A DNA stretch of 64,000 nucleotides from Myxococcales bacterium. GTDB lineage: Bacteria; Myxococcota; UBA727; JABDBI01. The stretch covers positions 620,001 to 684,000 of the forward strand of contig CP060221.1 of NCBI GenBank assembly GCA_023898405.1, in the 5' to 3' direction. The notes below the pieces were generated by a model, which had not been told where the DNA came from, ran no database searches, and saw only the letters and a program-made list of their open reading frames with translations. Numbering within the stretch: position 1 is the stretch's first letter; each line of letters begins with the position of its first letter. This document shows, one piece after another, positions 1 to 9,248 of the stretch. The translations under genes were made by a program, and so were the position numbers.

Positions 1-19
1 CAAAGCGCGTGTGATTCAT
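1..19 (-). CDS. 5' end of the next gene of the biotin operon (partial)
   Basis: An ATG at 19-17 on the minus strand overlaps the bioF stop codon by four bases (ATGA) and opens a frame reading MNHTRF before the window ends. ATGA overlaps are typical of translationally coupled operon genes, so another gene, quite possibly another biotin-pathway gene such as bioH, bioC or bioD, probably follows bioF. Six codons are too few to identify it. Confidence 0.35.
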
Positions 20-1113
20 AAAATACCTTCGAGTTCTTTCTGTAAACGATCGATTTGCTCGCTCGTATTGCCACTATGAAGCGTGATACGCAGCTGCACA
101 CGATCTTTTGGCACAGATGGATAGCGAAAAACGGCAATATCGAAGCCATTTTGAGCCATATGTTCCCGGATAAAAAGCGCGCATTGATCGTTGTTCACTG
201 AAACGGATATAATAGGACTCTTAGTTTTAAGAATGCCACGTGCATGCGCGATGTTTTCAAATAGACGTTCTCGGAGAACTGACTCATTTTGAATACGTCG
301 TAAAACTGCATGTACATGCGCAGTCAAATAAGGTGGCGGCGCAGTTGTACAAATAAAAGATCGACTGAGATTTTTGATGATTTCATAAACTTTATTGCTA
401 CATGCAACAAATGATCCGAAAGACCCAAGAGCCTTACCACATGAATGTGTGCTCACAATATGGTCTCCTCGATACAAAAGTTCTTCAAGCAAACCAGCAC
501 CAGACTTCCCGAATACTCCGGTCGCGTGCGCCTCGTCCACCATCAAAAATGCTTGATATTTTCGTGCGAGAAAATCAAGTGATGCGATATCACTCATCTG
601 ACCGCTGGTACTAAAAATACTCTCCGTAATAATTGCACGCGGCTTGTTTGAATCTTTTTTTAACGCATCTTCAAGATGATCAAGATCACCGTGTCGATAA
701 AGAAATTTATCGCCATTACTAAGCCTTACTCCATCAATAATACTTGCATGATTAAACTCGTCAGAAAAGATTATGCATCCCGAAAAAAGTATAGATATCG
801 CTGCCAAATTTGCTTGGTAGCCGTTGGCGAAAAACAGAGCACAGGGTCGATTAACAAAGCGAGCGAATCTTTCTTCAAGCTTAAGCAGATTTTCAGAGTT
901 ACCCGATACAAGCCGAGATCCTGTAGAACACCAGGTATTTTCATGCGAAAAAAACTGCGAAAGCTCTTTTTTGATATCTGGATCTGATTTTAATGACAGA
1001 TAATCATTCGAGCAGAAATCAATACCGTTCAGCACACGAAAATCACGTTGACACTTCTCAGCCCTTTGATGAAGAAAAAAAACATGATGATCAGCAGAAA
1101 ACATCACTGTCAT
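16..1113 (-). CDS. bioF: 8-amino-7-oxononanoate synthase (BioF)
   Basis: PLP-dependent alpha-oxoamine synthase that condenses pimeloyl-[ACP/CoA] with L-alanine to give 8-amino-7-oxononanoate, the first committed step of the biotin ring pathway in the cytosol. Family landmarks are all visible: SNDYLSL near the N terminus, the SxGSRLVSG segment, FANGYQAN, the PLP-contacting motif DEAHATGVFG, and the THSCGKALGSFG segment holding the Schiff-base lysine. The frame stays open upstream to a TTG at 1140, which would overlap bioB by 50 bases. ATG codons at 1113 and 1104 are alternatives; none has a convincing ribosome binding site, so the start is uncertain. Length of roughly 365 aa is near the usual 380-390. 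It lies directly downstream of bioB and is probably translationally coupled to it. Confidence 0.93.
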   Translation of the reverse strand: MTVMFSADHHVFFLHQRAEKCQRDFRVLNGIDFCSNDYLSLKSDPDIKKELSQFFSHENTWCSTGSRLVSGNSENLLKLEERFARFVNRPCALFFANGYQANLAAISILFSGCIIFSDEFNHASIIDGVRLSNGDKFLYRHGDLDHLEDALKKDSNKPRAIITESIFSTSGQMSDIASLDFLARKYQAFLMVDEAHATGVFGKSGAGLLEELLYRGDHIVSTHSCGKALGSFGSFVACSNKVYEIIKNLSRSFICTTAPPPYLTAHVHAVLRRIQNESVLRERLFENIAHARGILKTKSPIISVSVNNDQCALFIREHMAQNGFDIAVFRYPSVPKDRVQLRITLHSGNTSEQIDRLQKELEGIL

Positions 1114-2038
1114 CCATCGGTAAAAGTCCCAACTCTTCAAGCATTGCGTGATCTTTCTCGAGCAAAATATTATTGGTCACAAGCAATGAGTCATCAATGA
1201 AAACTGAATTAGCTCCCGCATAAAAGCACAAAAACTGCTCTATCACGCTTCTATCTTTACGGCCCGCGCTTAAACGAATTCTCGAGCGAGGAATAAAAAT
1301 GCGAGCACAAGCAATAGTACGAAGAAGTTCGTAAAATGAACAATCCTGTGCATGAGCAAATTTTGTGCCATCAATTTTTACAAGTGTATTGATAGTGATG
1401 CTCTCAGCTTGCGGGGTGAGATTAGCAAGCGTGCATAAAAAAGAAATCCGATCTTCTTTACTTTCATCTAAACCAAGTATGCCACCAGTGCACACGCTAA
1501 GGCCTGCATCTCGAGCAATCTGTATAGTGTTAAGCCTATCATCATAAGTGCGCGTTGAAACGATCTTATGATAGTGCTCACGCGAGGTATCGAGATTATG
1601 ATTGTATGCATAAACACCAGCTTCTTTAAGGGCATATGCTTGCGTCTGATTAAGCATGCCAAGTGAACAGCATACTTGTAAACCAAGCGCATTCACCTCT
1701 CTTGCCGCTCTTATAATTCGCTGCAGCAGATCGCCATCTTTTAAGCCTCTGAAAGCTGCGGCCATACAAAAGCGAGTTGCGCCGTCCGCTTTAGCTTTTT
1801 TTGCATGAGCAATAATGGTCTCATGCGCCATAAATGATGTTCGCATGCCTAATCTAATCTTCGCTGACTGGCCACAGTAGCCGCAATCTTCAGGACACCC
1901 GCCAGTCTTAAGTGAGATCAAGCGACAAAGCTCTATTTTTCCTGGCACATGATGATCGCGATGCGTATTATGTGCTCGAAACAAAAGTTCCATCAACGAC
2001 AAATCGTAGGTTTTGCGTATTTGTTCTGTAGTAAACAT
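1091..2038 (-). CDS. bioB: Biotin synthase (BioB)
   Basis: Radical-SAM enzyme that inserts sulfur into dethiobiotin to make biotin. The CxxxCxxC cluster motif is present as C48-PED-C52-GY-C55. The residues that in E. coli hold the second (2Fe-2S) cluster also have clear counterparts: the Cys in RFCMAAAF, the Cys in QVCCSLGML, the Cys in SVCTGGILGL, and the Arg in RIRLSAGRKD. The protein is therefore predicted to be catalytically complete. At 315 aa it is slightly shorter than E. coli BioB (346 aa). It is the first gene of a bioB-bioF operon and is divergent from a MarR-type regulator across a 121-bp intergenic region containing two short palindromes. Confidence 0.96.
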   Translation of the reverse strand: MFTTEQIRKTYDLSLMELLFRAHNTHRDHHVPGKIELCRLISLKTGGCPEDCGYCGQSAKIRLGMRTSFMAHETIIAHAKKAKADGATRFCMAAAFRGLKDGDLLQRIIRAAREVNALGLQVCCSLGMLNQTQAYALKEAGVYAYNHNLDTSREHYHKIVSTRTYDDRLNTIQIARDAGLSVCTGGILGLDESKEDRISFLCTLANLTPQAESITINTLVKIDGTKFAHAQDCSFYELLRTIACARIFIPRSRIRLSAGRKDRSVIEQFLCFYAGANSVFIDDSLLVTNNILLEKDHAMLEELGLLPMDDSDVFC

Positions 2039-2115
2039 GAAAGCAGAACTAGTGCCCTATTTCAAATTACTCAATAAGGATATAAATAAATCCATAAAAC
2101 AAGAATATTTTTTAT

Positions 2116-2148
2116 CCATTGTTTTAATGGTTGAATAGTTTAACTATT
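2116..2148. promoter_or_regulatory. Two candidate operator palindromes between bioB and the MarR gene
   Basis: AATAGTT-T-AACTATT (2134-2148) is a perfect 7+1+7 inverted repeat lying just before the GAGGAG ribosome binding site of the MarR gene. Next to it, CCATT-N5-AATGG (2116-2130) is a second short inverted repeat. MarR-family proteins usually bind palindromes of this size and often repress themselves and a divergent neighbour. That these are the sites is inference. Confidence 0.45.
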
Positions 2149-2159
2149 GAGGAGTTCAT

Positions 2160-2588
2160 GTGAAGCTTGAAAAATTTCTAAACACCTATCCTATTTGGGC
2201 AGCGTATAAACTCCATGAGCGTCTCGTCGCACCAATGCAAAAAATCTTAAAACAACGTGAACTCACATTTTTGCAATCACTTATTCTCGCAGCCATCTAT
2301 TTTGAAAACTCACCAGTATCACCAAGTGAACTGGTAAAATTATTTGGCACAAGCCTTCCCAATATGAGCCATAGCCTTAAACATTTACGCACACTAGGTC
2401 TTGTTGAAAGAAGCGTGGATAGCGTAGACTCACGCAGAATTAAATACATTTTGACAACACCCGCACACTCTAGTCTAGAGGGTATTATTGCTTTACATCA
2501 TAACGCACAAGAAGATTTCGAGCGCAAACTTTCAACGCATGAGATAACAATTTGGTGTGAGTTTGCTAAAAGATTTACCCAAAGGTGA
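2160..2588 (+). CDS. MarR-family transcriptional regulator
   Basis: A 142-aa protein with the compact winged-helix layout of MarR regulators. A recognition-helix region (SPSELVKLFGTSLPNMSHSL) is followed by a wing (LGLVERSVDSVDSRRIKYI-LT) with the typical D-SRR-K pattern. The start is GTG at 2160, six bases after GAGGAG; the ATG two bases earlier is immediately followed by a stop. The gene is divergent from bioB, so it may control biotin genes, itself, or an unlinked target. The ligand cannot be predicted. No known biotin regulator family (BirA, BioR, BioQ) is recognised here. Confidence 0.85.
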   Translation: MKLEKFLNTYPIWAAYKLHERLVAPMQKILKQRELTFLQSLILAAIYFENSPVSPSELVKLFGTSLPNMSHSLKHLRTLGLVERSVDSVDSRRIKYILTTPAHSSLEGIIALHHNAQEDFERKLSTHEITIWCEFAKRFTQR

Positions 2589-3208
2589 TGGCCACACATG
2601 ATAGACATATAGCTGACCTTTCAATAGCTAGGATTGATATTATTACCACTATTCAATCAAGCAACGAATTATCTCCGCGCAGCATTTAAATGATCGCAAA
2701 AGTTGTTTGCGCTTTTCATAAGATATAAAAGGACCGTTAAAGCCATTCTCTACAAGTACAGAGGTATGGATTGAAGCCTGCTTCCTTTTTGATTTGGGTT
2801 AAAATAATTTTAGAAAGCTTCAAAAACATGGGAAATATCCCTAACACCTAAGGTATTTTAAGTTATCGAGCTAAGTACTTTATACAAAAGTTTAGGAAAA
2901 AATCAGATTATTTAATCATAACTCAAAAAATATTTCACAGCTTTCTCGTGTAAGTCAGTTAAATATGCCATGTGGATACGGCTACTTTCGTTAGGATCTC
3001 TTTGCTTAGCGCTATAACAAGAGGGGATTTTTTTTTGATTGTAGATATGCACTATGCTTTGCCCATAAGAAAGTTTTTTCAATTTGCTTTTATTCATGCG
3101 GTAGTTGAGTGATTAAAAATAAAAGTTAATAGTGAATCCTTAACTCCTATTTCTTAGTTTGTTTCATCTATGGAGTAAGTTTTTAGCAAGAACCCAAAGG
3201 AGAAAATT
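2589..3208. other. Intergenic region without a convincing gene
   Basis: 620 bases of AT-rich DNA between the MarR gene and a small secreted-protein gene. The only notable frame is a 61-codon minus-strand ORF (2912-3097) with no ribosome binding site. I see no RNA gene, repeat or terminator that I can support. Confidence 0.4.
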
Positions 3209-3634
3209 ATGAAAATAATTGCATGTATCTTATGCTCTCTTTCTTTTAGCCTTTATGCTTTTCATGAAGAAACCCCTCCAATGGCTATAAAACAAAAAGC
3301 CCATAAGAAAGAAAGTCAAAATAATTTTTTTTCCACCTTTAGCAATGACATCGTTGTAAATCGTGTACGTAACATTATAGATCAACCGATAAACAACTTT
3401 TCATCCTCGGGTCGTTTGGATGCCGATTTTTTGAGGGATTTTTTTTGTCGCTCTGATCTGAACCATGCTGACATTCTTGGCTTTAAACCAACTATAGAGA
3501 CTGAAATAAATTCGTTAAACGCTGGAAAGCTTTATGCTTATAAGGTATGGCTCTCGATAGTACATAATGTTATAGGAAAAAAACTCAAAATGGTCGAAGA
3601 AGAAATCACAAATCGAGTAACTAATTCAAATTAA
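3209..3634 (+). CDS. Small secreted protein of unknown function
   Basis: 141 aa with an N-terminal signal peptide (MKIIACILCSLSFSLYAF, cleavage plausible after YA-F). The mature part is about 120 residues, mostly polar, with a single cysteine (FFCRSD). The ATG at 3209 is preceded by AAAGGAG at good spacing, which makes this a credible gene despite no recognisable family. It stands alone, facing the convergent ABC transporter gene. The mature protein is probably periplasmic or exported. Confidence 0.65.
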   Translation: MKIIACILCSLSFSLYAFHEETPPMAIKQKAHKKESQNNFFSTFSNDIVVNRVRNIIDQPINNFSSSGRLDADFLRDFFCRSDLNHADILGFKPTIETEINSLNAGKLYAYKVWLSIVHNVIGKKLKMVEEEITNRVTNSN

Positions 3635-3707
3635 TAAAATTATTTTGAATTTATTTTTGTTCACCTAGATTCATTCAAAATTTATTTAAATAAAAAGTAA
3701 ACCCAAT

Positions 3708-3733
3708 AGCGTGCTTTTAATACTTGGCACGCT
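3708..3733. terminator. Hairpin between convergent genes
   Basis: AGCGTGC (3708-3714) pairs with GCACGCT (3727-3733) around a 12-base loop, directly downstream of both the small secreted-protein gene and the convergent ABC transporter gene. There is no adjacent T-run, so its role as a terminator is uncertain. Confidence 0.35.
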
Positions 3734-3740
3734 GTCAACT

Positions 3741-5498
3741 TTAGATTTTCTGAAGATGCCAAAGTTTTTTGTAGGTCTCTTGATTTTTCAGCAACTCCTC
3801 GTGTCTACCTTCTTCTATTATTTTTCCCTGTTGCAACACAATAATACGATCCATGTGTTTGATTGTTGAAAGTCTGTGAGCAATGGCTATGACCGTGGTA
3901 TTTGATTTTTCCAACAAGGTATTCAGACTTGTCTGTATAAGCTGCTCTGTTTTTGTATCGAGACTGGAAGTAGCTTCGTCGAGAATAAGAATAGGTGCAT
4001 CTTTTAGTATAGCTCGAGCAATAGCAATCCGCTGTCGTTGCCCTCCGCTAAGCCTGACGCCTCGCTCACCTACCATAGAGTCATAAGCATGGGGCAAACT
4101 CATAATAAAATCGTCGATATTGGCAAGCTTGGCCGCTTGTACAACCCGTTCTTTAGAAGCGCTCTCATTACCGTAGCGAATATTTTCTAAAACAGTGCGA
4201 TGAAAAAGAACGATGTCTTGAGGGATGACTGAAATATTTTTTCTAATGGAATCAACCGAATATTCGCTTATATCTTTTCCATCGATAAAAATTTTTCCCC
4301 CATCGATCGAAAAGTAGCGAAGTAGCAACGAAATCAAAGTAGATTTTCCTGCGCCTGACAGTCCCACCAAGCCAATTTTTTCTCCCGCTCGTATATGAAG
4401 ATTTAATTTGGAAAAAATCGGTTGATTTGTATCGTAGGAAAAATCAACATCCCTAAAATCAATTTCTGGAGTATCAATAACCAAAGTTTTGCTCGATTGA
4501 ATTTCACATTGGTCATGAGGAGTTTTCATGATGGCAAAAGAACTTTTTAAATCTCCCATATTTTTCATAAAATCTTGCAGCTTTTGCACGGCCTGCCATA
4601 ACTCCCAACTCATTTTAAGCGTCGTTGTGATAACAAAAACAAAATCACCGCTTGATGCCTCACCTGTTCGGCGCAGATGAATCATAAAAATAAAAATGCT
4701 TATCAGCATAAACCAATAAAAAATTCCAGCTACTAAATTAGATATAAAACCAAATTTATACACTTTTATATTTGAAGGAATAAAGTCATCATTAATCGCC
4801 TTATTAATATTCTTTATTTCAGTTTTTCTTGCAGCAAATGAAAACACAGTAAAAATATTTGATATAGCATCAGAAATCAAACCAAGTATATGATGCCGAC
4901 TGTTGGCATTTATACAAGAAAGCCTATCCATAGTTTGTGAAAGCCGATACATGACCACAAGAAAAACAAGAGCCCATGTGCCAATAAATAAGGATATTTT
5001 GACATTCACTACAGCTAACACACTTGTCAGTACCACAACACTCGCTAATCGAGCACTTAAATCGTGTTGCATAGCAGCCCAAAAATTATCGTAGCCATCA
5101 ATAATACCCTTGATACGGCTTGTAATAGTGCCGCTTTGGGTATCTTGAAAATAATGATAGGGGTTGTGTTGAACATAATCGAAGACAGTATTGATAATTG
5201 CCTGCCTAACAAAAGGCTCTGAGCTCCATTTAAGCCAATCCGCAATTCTCCAAATTACATCAAGTAAAATATTCGCAGATACAAACAAGATGATTGGTTT
5301 CATGAGTACTTGAAAGCTTGCTTGATCATCAGCAGAAAATGCATCGATCACAAGCTTGAGCGCATAATTATTAGCAAAATCATAAAATGCTGTAAGCAAT
5401 GGTGCCAATAACATGACAAAGTAATGCCATTTATACGGCCGTATTGCTTGCCATAAAAAACTATAAACATCTGTGTACGCGCGCTGAGCAAAGCTCAT
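3741..5498 (-). CDS. ABC transporter, fused permease and ATPase (MsbA/lipid-exporter type)
   Basis: A 585-aa half-transporter of the type IV ABC exporter fold: about six membrane segments in residues 20-320, then a nucleotide-binding domain. Visible motifs are Walker A GLSGAGKST (about 379-387), the signature LSGGQRQR (about 482), Walker B ILILDEATSSLD (about 500-510), and the H-loop IAHRLST. It should act as a homodimer in the inner membrane. Related proteins export lipids, peptides or drugs, and the substrate cannot be told from sequence. The ATG at 5498 follows GGGAGAG. No accessory periplasmic adaptor is nearby. Confidence 0.9.
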   Translation of the reverse strand: MSFAQRAYTDVYSFLWQAIRPYKWHYFVMLLAPLLTAFYDFANNYALKLVIDAFSADDQASFQVLMKPIILFVSANILLDVIWRIADWLKWSSEPFVRQAIINTVFDYVQHNPYHYFQDTQSGTITSRIKGIIDGYDNFWAAMQHDLSARLASVVVLTSVLAVVNVKISLFIGTWALVFLVVMYRLSQTMDRLSCINANSRHHILGLISDAISNIFTVFSFAARKTEIKNINKAINDDFIPSNIKVYKFGFISNLVAGIFYWFMLISIFIFMIHLRRTGEASSGDFVFVITTTLKMSWELWQAVQKLQDFMKNMGDLKSSFAIMKTPHDQCEIQSSKTLVIDTPEIDFRDVDFSYDTNQPIFSKLNLHIRAGEKIGLVGLSGAGKSTLISLLLRYFSIDGGKIFIDGKDISEYSVDSIRKNISVIPQDIVLFHRTVLENIRYGNESASKERVVQAAKLANIDDFIMSLPHAYDSMVGERGVRLSGGQRQRIAIARAILKDAPILILDEATSSLDTKTEQLIQTSLNTLLEKSNTTVIAIAHRLSTIKHMDRIIVLQQGKIIEEGRHEELLKNQETYKKLWHLQKI

Positions 5499-5835
5499 AA
5501 CTCTCCCTTACCACTAAGAGTATTTCACATTTGACACATAATTTTCTGTCAGGAAAAGTTCCTATAAATAGGATAACGCTTGCCAGTATAACAAAACATA
5601 GAACGAGAGCATTCAAAATTTACAGCAATAATAACGTTTTAAAAGTTATCACCCGCCAGGAATTACAGCAGGCATTAAAATCATTAAATATAAACTCAAA
5701 GAAAAATACCCAACTGTAAATGTTTAAAAACAACAATAAAAATAACACATAAACCAGCATCATTCCTAGCAACCATGTTGACCAATTTAAACAAATACAA
5801 TACCAACAAAAAGCAATAATTATAAAGGATTTTTC
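5499..5835. other. Intergenic region, no gene supported
   Basis: 337 bases between two divergent genes. A 62-codon plus-strand frame (5531-5719) lacks a good ribosome binding site and resembles nothing. The AT-rich stretch probably holds the promoters of the flanking genes, but I cannot point to a clear -35/-10 pair. Confidence 0.4.
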
Positions 5836-7071
5836 ATGAAAAATTTAATTATTAAAATCACATATATTTGCGTTGCTTTTTTCGGTATTGATTCTTATTC
5901 TTCTGACTTAAGCTCATTAGAAACCCAATCAATCCAAAAAGAAGATTACTTTAAATGGGTGTTACCCCAATCAGGGTTTAGCAAGCTTATTGCTGAAAAA
6001 ATTTCACAGAATAACAAAAATAAATTACAACAATTCTTTATAAGTAGCAATGATACTTACTACATTACTCCTAAGGGAATTTCAGAGTTCTGCGAGACTC
6101 ACGTAGAGACAGTATTTGAAGAAAATATAGAATATGATTTAATCATTTGTACAAGCCGTGAGCTTAAAGCCGTTGTTTTCAAACCGGTCATACAGGATAC
6201 CAACAATGAGGATTTATTCGGCTATGTTGCGATGGATGTTAATACCAATCCAAAATTTGTTAGCGCCATTAATACAAAACTCAACTCCAATTATCAATAT
6301 GATGATATTTTCCAAAAGCCCAGAAAGAGAATGCTTACAGCTGTTGGAATTGAAGCATTCAAAAGGAAATTAATTAACAAGTTTCATCATGCTCATATTT
6401 CATCATGCGTGACGAGTTCTATGGACCAAAATATTTTTTCAGAAATTATAAATAATATGAAGACTGGGAGTTATTTGCTATGCACCTATGAATATCATTC
6501 AAATTTGCTTTGCAAGCAGAATATAGATGACATGGATTACTATTTTATTTTTGATAGCGTGGGCTACAGCAACAATAAAAGCAGAATAGAAAACCAAGGA
6601 GGAGTTCGTGAAACAGTTTCAGGAAATTTCAAACTCATGTTGGATCAGGCCAGAGCTATAACACATCTAAATAAAAATGTAGTAGTTGGTTGTGAGCACA
6701 GGCAAAAAGATGGAACAAGTTGCACTGCGTTTATGGGGAATGATCTAGAAACCGCATTACTCAATTCACCTAATCTATTTGAAGAAATCCTAAAGAGCAG
6801 CACAGGCTGTGGAAATTTTTACATGTTTAAAAACTACCCAGCTTCTATGCTCTCACTGTGTCAATATGAGCCCGAAAAGAATGATTCTCGGCTTTCAGAG
6901 GAGGTTTTGCAAGTAGTTGAACAATGCAACTATGCGATACGCTTAAACTTAGGGCAAATTCTAGAGAAGCATTATTTGGAAAATGGAAGGTTCTATAATA
7001 CAGATGCCCAAAAAATAATTGAGTCATTTTGTAATGGCGATCAGTATGACAATTCAAACTGCTCTCATTAA
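5836..7071 (+). CDS. Secreted protein with a possible CE-clan (Ulp/YopJ-like) cysteine protease core
   Basis: 411 aa, starting after AAAGGA with a signal peptide (MKNLIIKITYICVAFFG). The central part shows an arrangement resembling CE-clan thiol peptidases and acetyltransferases: His221 (EYHSNLL), Asp240 at the end of a beta-strand (YYFIFDSVG), Gln290 (HRQKDG) and Cys296 (GTSCTAF). His-to-Asp spacing of 19 and Asp-to-Cys spacing of 56 are near those of Ulp1 and YopJ. Family members cleave ubiquitin-like conjugates or acetylate host kinases. This assignment rests on motif order only; overall similarity is weak. About ten cysteines could also form disulfides after export. If the assignment is right, it is a candidate host-directed effector. 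Confidence 0.55.
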   Translation: MKNLIIKITYICVAFFGIDSYSSDLSSLETQSIQKEDYFKWVLPQSGFSKLIAEKISQNNKNKLQQFFISSNDTYYITPKGISEFCETHVETVFEENIEYDLIICTSRELKAVVFKPVIQDTNNEDLFGYVAMDVNTNPKFVSAINTKLNSNYQYDDIFQKPRKRMLTAVGIEAFKRKLINKFHHAHISSCVTSSMDQNIFSEIINNMKTGSYLLCTYEYHSNLLCKQNIDDMDYYFIFDSVGYSNNKSRIENQGGVRETVSGNFKLMLDQARAITHLNKNVVVGCEHRQKDGTSCTAFMGNDLETALLNSPNLFEEILKSSTGCGNFYMFKNYPASMLSLCQYEPEKNDSRLSEEVLQVVEQCNYAIRLNLGQILEKHYLENGRFYNTDAQKIIESFCNGDQYDNSNCSH

Positions 7072-7222
7072 AATAACTGGTTTATAAAGTAAAAAAGTAA
7101 ATACCCTAAAAATCATTGGGAAAACATACGAAATAGTCTCTAAAATAACGTCTCGCCTTAAGTCTTCGTTTATGCTAGCCCCATAGACTCAATTAGTTGT
7201 TGGCCAAATAATAGGTGAATAC

Positions 7223-8512
7223 GTGAAAACGGAAAAAATTGGATTTTGGGCTGTGTTTGCTTTAGTAGCAGGAAGTCAAATCGGCTCAGGAGTTTTTGTA
7301 CAACCGGCGAGTTTAGCGCCATACGGGCTTTACGCTTTGGCTGGCTGGTTAATTTCTGGGACGGGCGCCGTTACCCTTGCTCTCGTCTTTGGTTGGTTGT
7401 GCTCTAAATTTCCCCGCACGGGCGGTCCTTATGCCTACGTTGAAGAAGCATTTGGCCCTGTTGCTGGCTTCTTTACTGGATGGACCTATTGGGTAATTTC
7501 ATGGGTAAGCACTCCGGTATTATACGTTGCAAGCGTAGGTTATCTCTCACCTATGTTAGGAAATCCCCCCACTGAAATTTTACTTGGCCTTGAAATTATT
7601 TTATTGCTTGCATTGACGTGGCTCAATTTGAGAGGAGTTTATGCCGCTGGTCGAGCTGAATTCGTTTTAAGCCTTCTTAAAATTATTCCTTTGATCATCA
7701 TGCCTATATTAGCTCTCATGTATTTTAAAATGGATAATTTTACTGTTGATACTGAAAAAGTAGCCGGCTCTTCGCTCTCTCACATATTAAGCTCCGTTGC
7801 ACTGCTTACCATGTGGGGCTTTATTGGTCTTGAAACTGCAACTACAGCTGCAGGCTCTGTTGAAAACCCTCAAAAAGTTATTCCTCGCGCCATTGTTATA
7901 GGCACACTGTGCGTGGGTATTTTATATTTTTTCAACAGCCTTGGCATCATGGGCTTGATGGCTGGAGCCGAACTGGCACAGTCGCGAGCTCCCTATGCAG
8001 ATGCTGCACAGCATATGTTTGGCGGTAATTGGCACCTACTTATTTCTTTGATTGCTTCGGTAGTTTGCATTGGTACCGCTAATGCATGGACGCTCTCCTC
8101 GGGACAAGCGGCATTGGGACTAGCTGAAGCAGGATTAATGCCTGCTATTTTTAAACAAAAAAATAAATTTGGAGCACCTCGCTGGGGGATTTTATCGAGC
8201 TGCATTGGAATTATTCCCATTTTAATTCTAACAGCCAATGAAACTTTGAGTGAGCAAATTAACACCATCATAGATTTTTCAGTTACGGCATTTATCTTTG
8301 TATATTTTGCTTGTGTTGCTGCCTTCTTTAGAATTTCTTATAAAGAAAGGACACTCATAAAACACCTTGCTTACCTGATTGCAGCATGCATAGGCGGATT
8401 TTTTTGTCTGTGGGTACTCTTTGAAACTTCATGGCACACCATTGGCATAGCATCATTATTTGCAGTGAGCGGCATTCCTATTTTCTTTTTACTGCCACGT
8501 CGTTCAAATTAA
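7223..8512 (+). CDS. Amino-acid permease or antiporter, APC superfamily
   Basis: 429 aa of nearly continuous membrane helices (about 12). The family's N-terminal signature is present: GSQIGSGVFVQPASLAPYG, the unwound TM1 glycine motif that binds substrate. FPRTGGPYAYVEEAFGPVAGF and WGFIGLETATTAAGSVENP follow. The pattern is closest to the AdiC/CadB/PotE basic-amino-acid antiporter group. The exact substrate is not determinable. The start is GTG at 7223 after AGGTG. It is monocistronic, ending at a strong terminator. In a host-associated cell it would plausibly import or exchange host amino acids. Confidence 0.88.
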   Translation: MKTEKIGFWAVFALVAGSQIGSGVFVQPASLAPYGLYALAGWLISGTGAVTLALVFGWLCSKFPRTGGPYAYVEEAFGPVAGFFTGWTYWVISWVSTPVLYVASVGYLSPMLGNPPTEILLGLEIILLLALTWLNLRGVYAAGRAEFVLSLLKIIPLIIMPILALMYFKMDNFTVDTEKVAGSSLSHILSSVALLTMWGFIGLETATTAAGSVENPQKVIPRAIVIGTLCVGILYFFNSLGIMGLMAGAELAQSRAPYADAAQHMFGGNWHLLISLIASVVCIGTANAWTLSSGQAALGLAEAGLMPAIFKQKNKFGAPRWGILSSCIGIIPILILTANETLSEQINTIIDFSVTAFIFVYFACVAAFFRISYKERTLIKHLAYLIAACIGGFFCLWVLFETSWHTIGIASLFAVSGIPIFFLLPRRSN

Positions 8513-8523
8513 TTGCCTGCACG

Positions 8524-8580
8524 AAAAAACCTTTTAACTTCTAGTTTTCCCATGAGGCCTATAAAGTTAAAAGGTTTTTT
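8524..8580. terminator. Strong bidirectional intrinsic terminator
   Basis: A perfect 17-bp inverted repeat (8524-8540 with 8564-8580, arm AAAAAACCTTTTAACTT) around a 23-base loop. The A-run on one side and T-run on the other make it work in both directions, between the permease gene and the convergent DUF2059-like gene. Confidence 0.85.
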
Positions 8581-8636
8581 ATTTTAAGCGGCGTGCATCC
8601 TTAAATAGCACCGCAGCCTGATACTCACAAAAAATT

Positions 8637-9248
8637 TTATTCTTGTGCTCCATCTTCCATCGGTTGAGCAGCTTCGTCATTGCCGGAATCGCCACCAGGT
8701 GCGGCTTGGGAGTCTCCACCTTTAAGCTTAATTACCACCTCATTTACGGCGTTAGGAAGCCAACTTGATAGATCTGCTTGCACAGTGCTCATGGTTTTTT
8801 GAATAATCTCAGGTGATAATTTCAAAAACTTTTGACCTGCATCAGTTCCATAAAAAGATAATATTGCAACTAATTCTTCTTTAGAAAGATCTTTCATCGA
8901 TTCTGCATTGATATCGCTAAAATATTTTCTCGAGTACTTGGCCTCAATTTTATTTTTAAGTTCATTGGTTGCTGTATCGCCAACATTAATACCTGCTCCT
9001 TGAGCCTGAGCCATAAAAAGCCCCATGGCACTTTGCAAAATGGCACTGCTGAGTTTGTCAAATTCATCTTGAGGCAACATAACGTCGCTCAACATAACAT
9101 TGAGTTCATCTACATTTTTATTTTCTAAATCGGACATATTTGGAGCATTTGTGCCTCGTTTGCACATGGACGAGCCAATAGCAAAACCAATGCCCAAAGA
9201 GACCAAAGCTGCCAAGGAAATAATACCTACAAATTTACCGGTGTTCAT
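8637..9248 (-). CDS. Membrane-anchored DUF2059-like protein
   Basis: 203 aa with an uncleaved-looking N-terminal membrane helix (about residues 7-27) followed by a cysteine. A helical domain comes next; its KEELVAILSFYGTDAGQKFLKLSPEI-segment is typical of DUF2059, a domain of unknown function in exported bacterial proteins. The C-terminal 30 residues are low-complexity and acidic (PGGDSGNDEAAQ). It is probably anchored in the inner membrane facing the periplasm. It shares the bidirectional terminator with the permease gene. No biochemical role is known. Confidence 0.75.
   Translation of the reverse strand: MNTGKFVGIISLAALVSLGIGFAIGSSMCKRGTNAPNMSDLENKNVDELNVMLSDVMLPQDEFDKLSSAILQSAMGLFMAQAQGAGINVGDTATNELKNKIEAKYSRKYFSDINAESMKDLSKEELVAILSFYGTDAGQKFLKLSPEIIQKTMSTVQADLSSWLPNAVNEVVIKLKGGDSQAAPGGDSGNDEAAQPMEDGAQE

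Noticed and set aside
2912..3097. 61-codon minus-strand frame
   Set aside because: No ribosome binding site, no similarity or signal, isolated in AT-rich intergenic DNA.
5531..5719. 62-codon plus-strand frame upstream of the protease-like gene
   Set aside because: No convincing ribosome binding site, composition like random AT-rich DNA, overlaps the likely promoter region.
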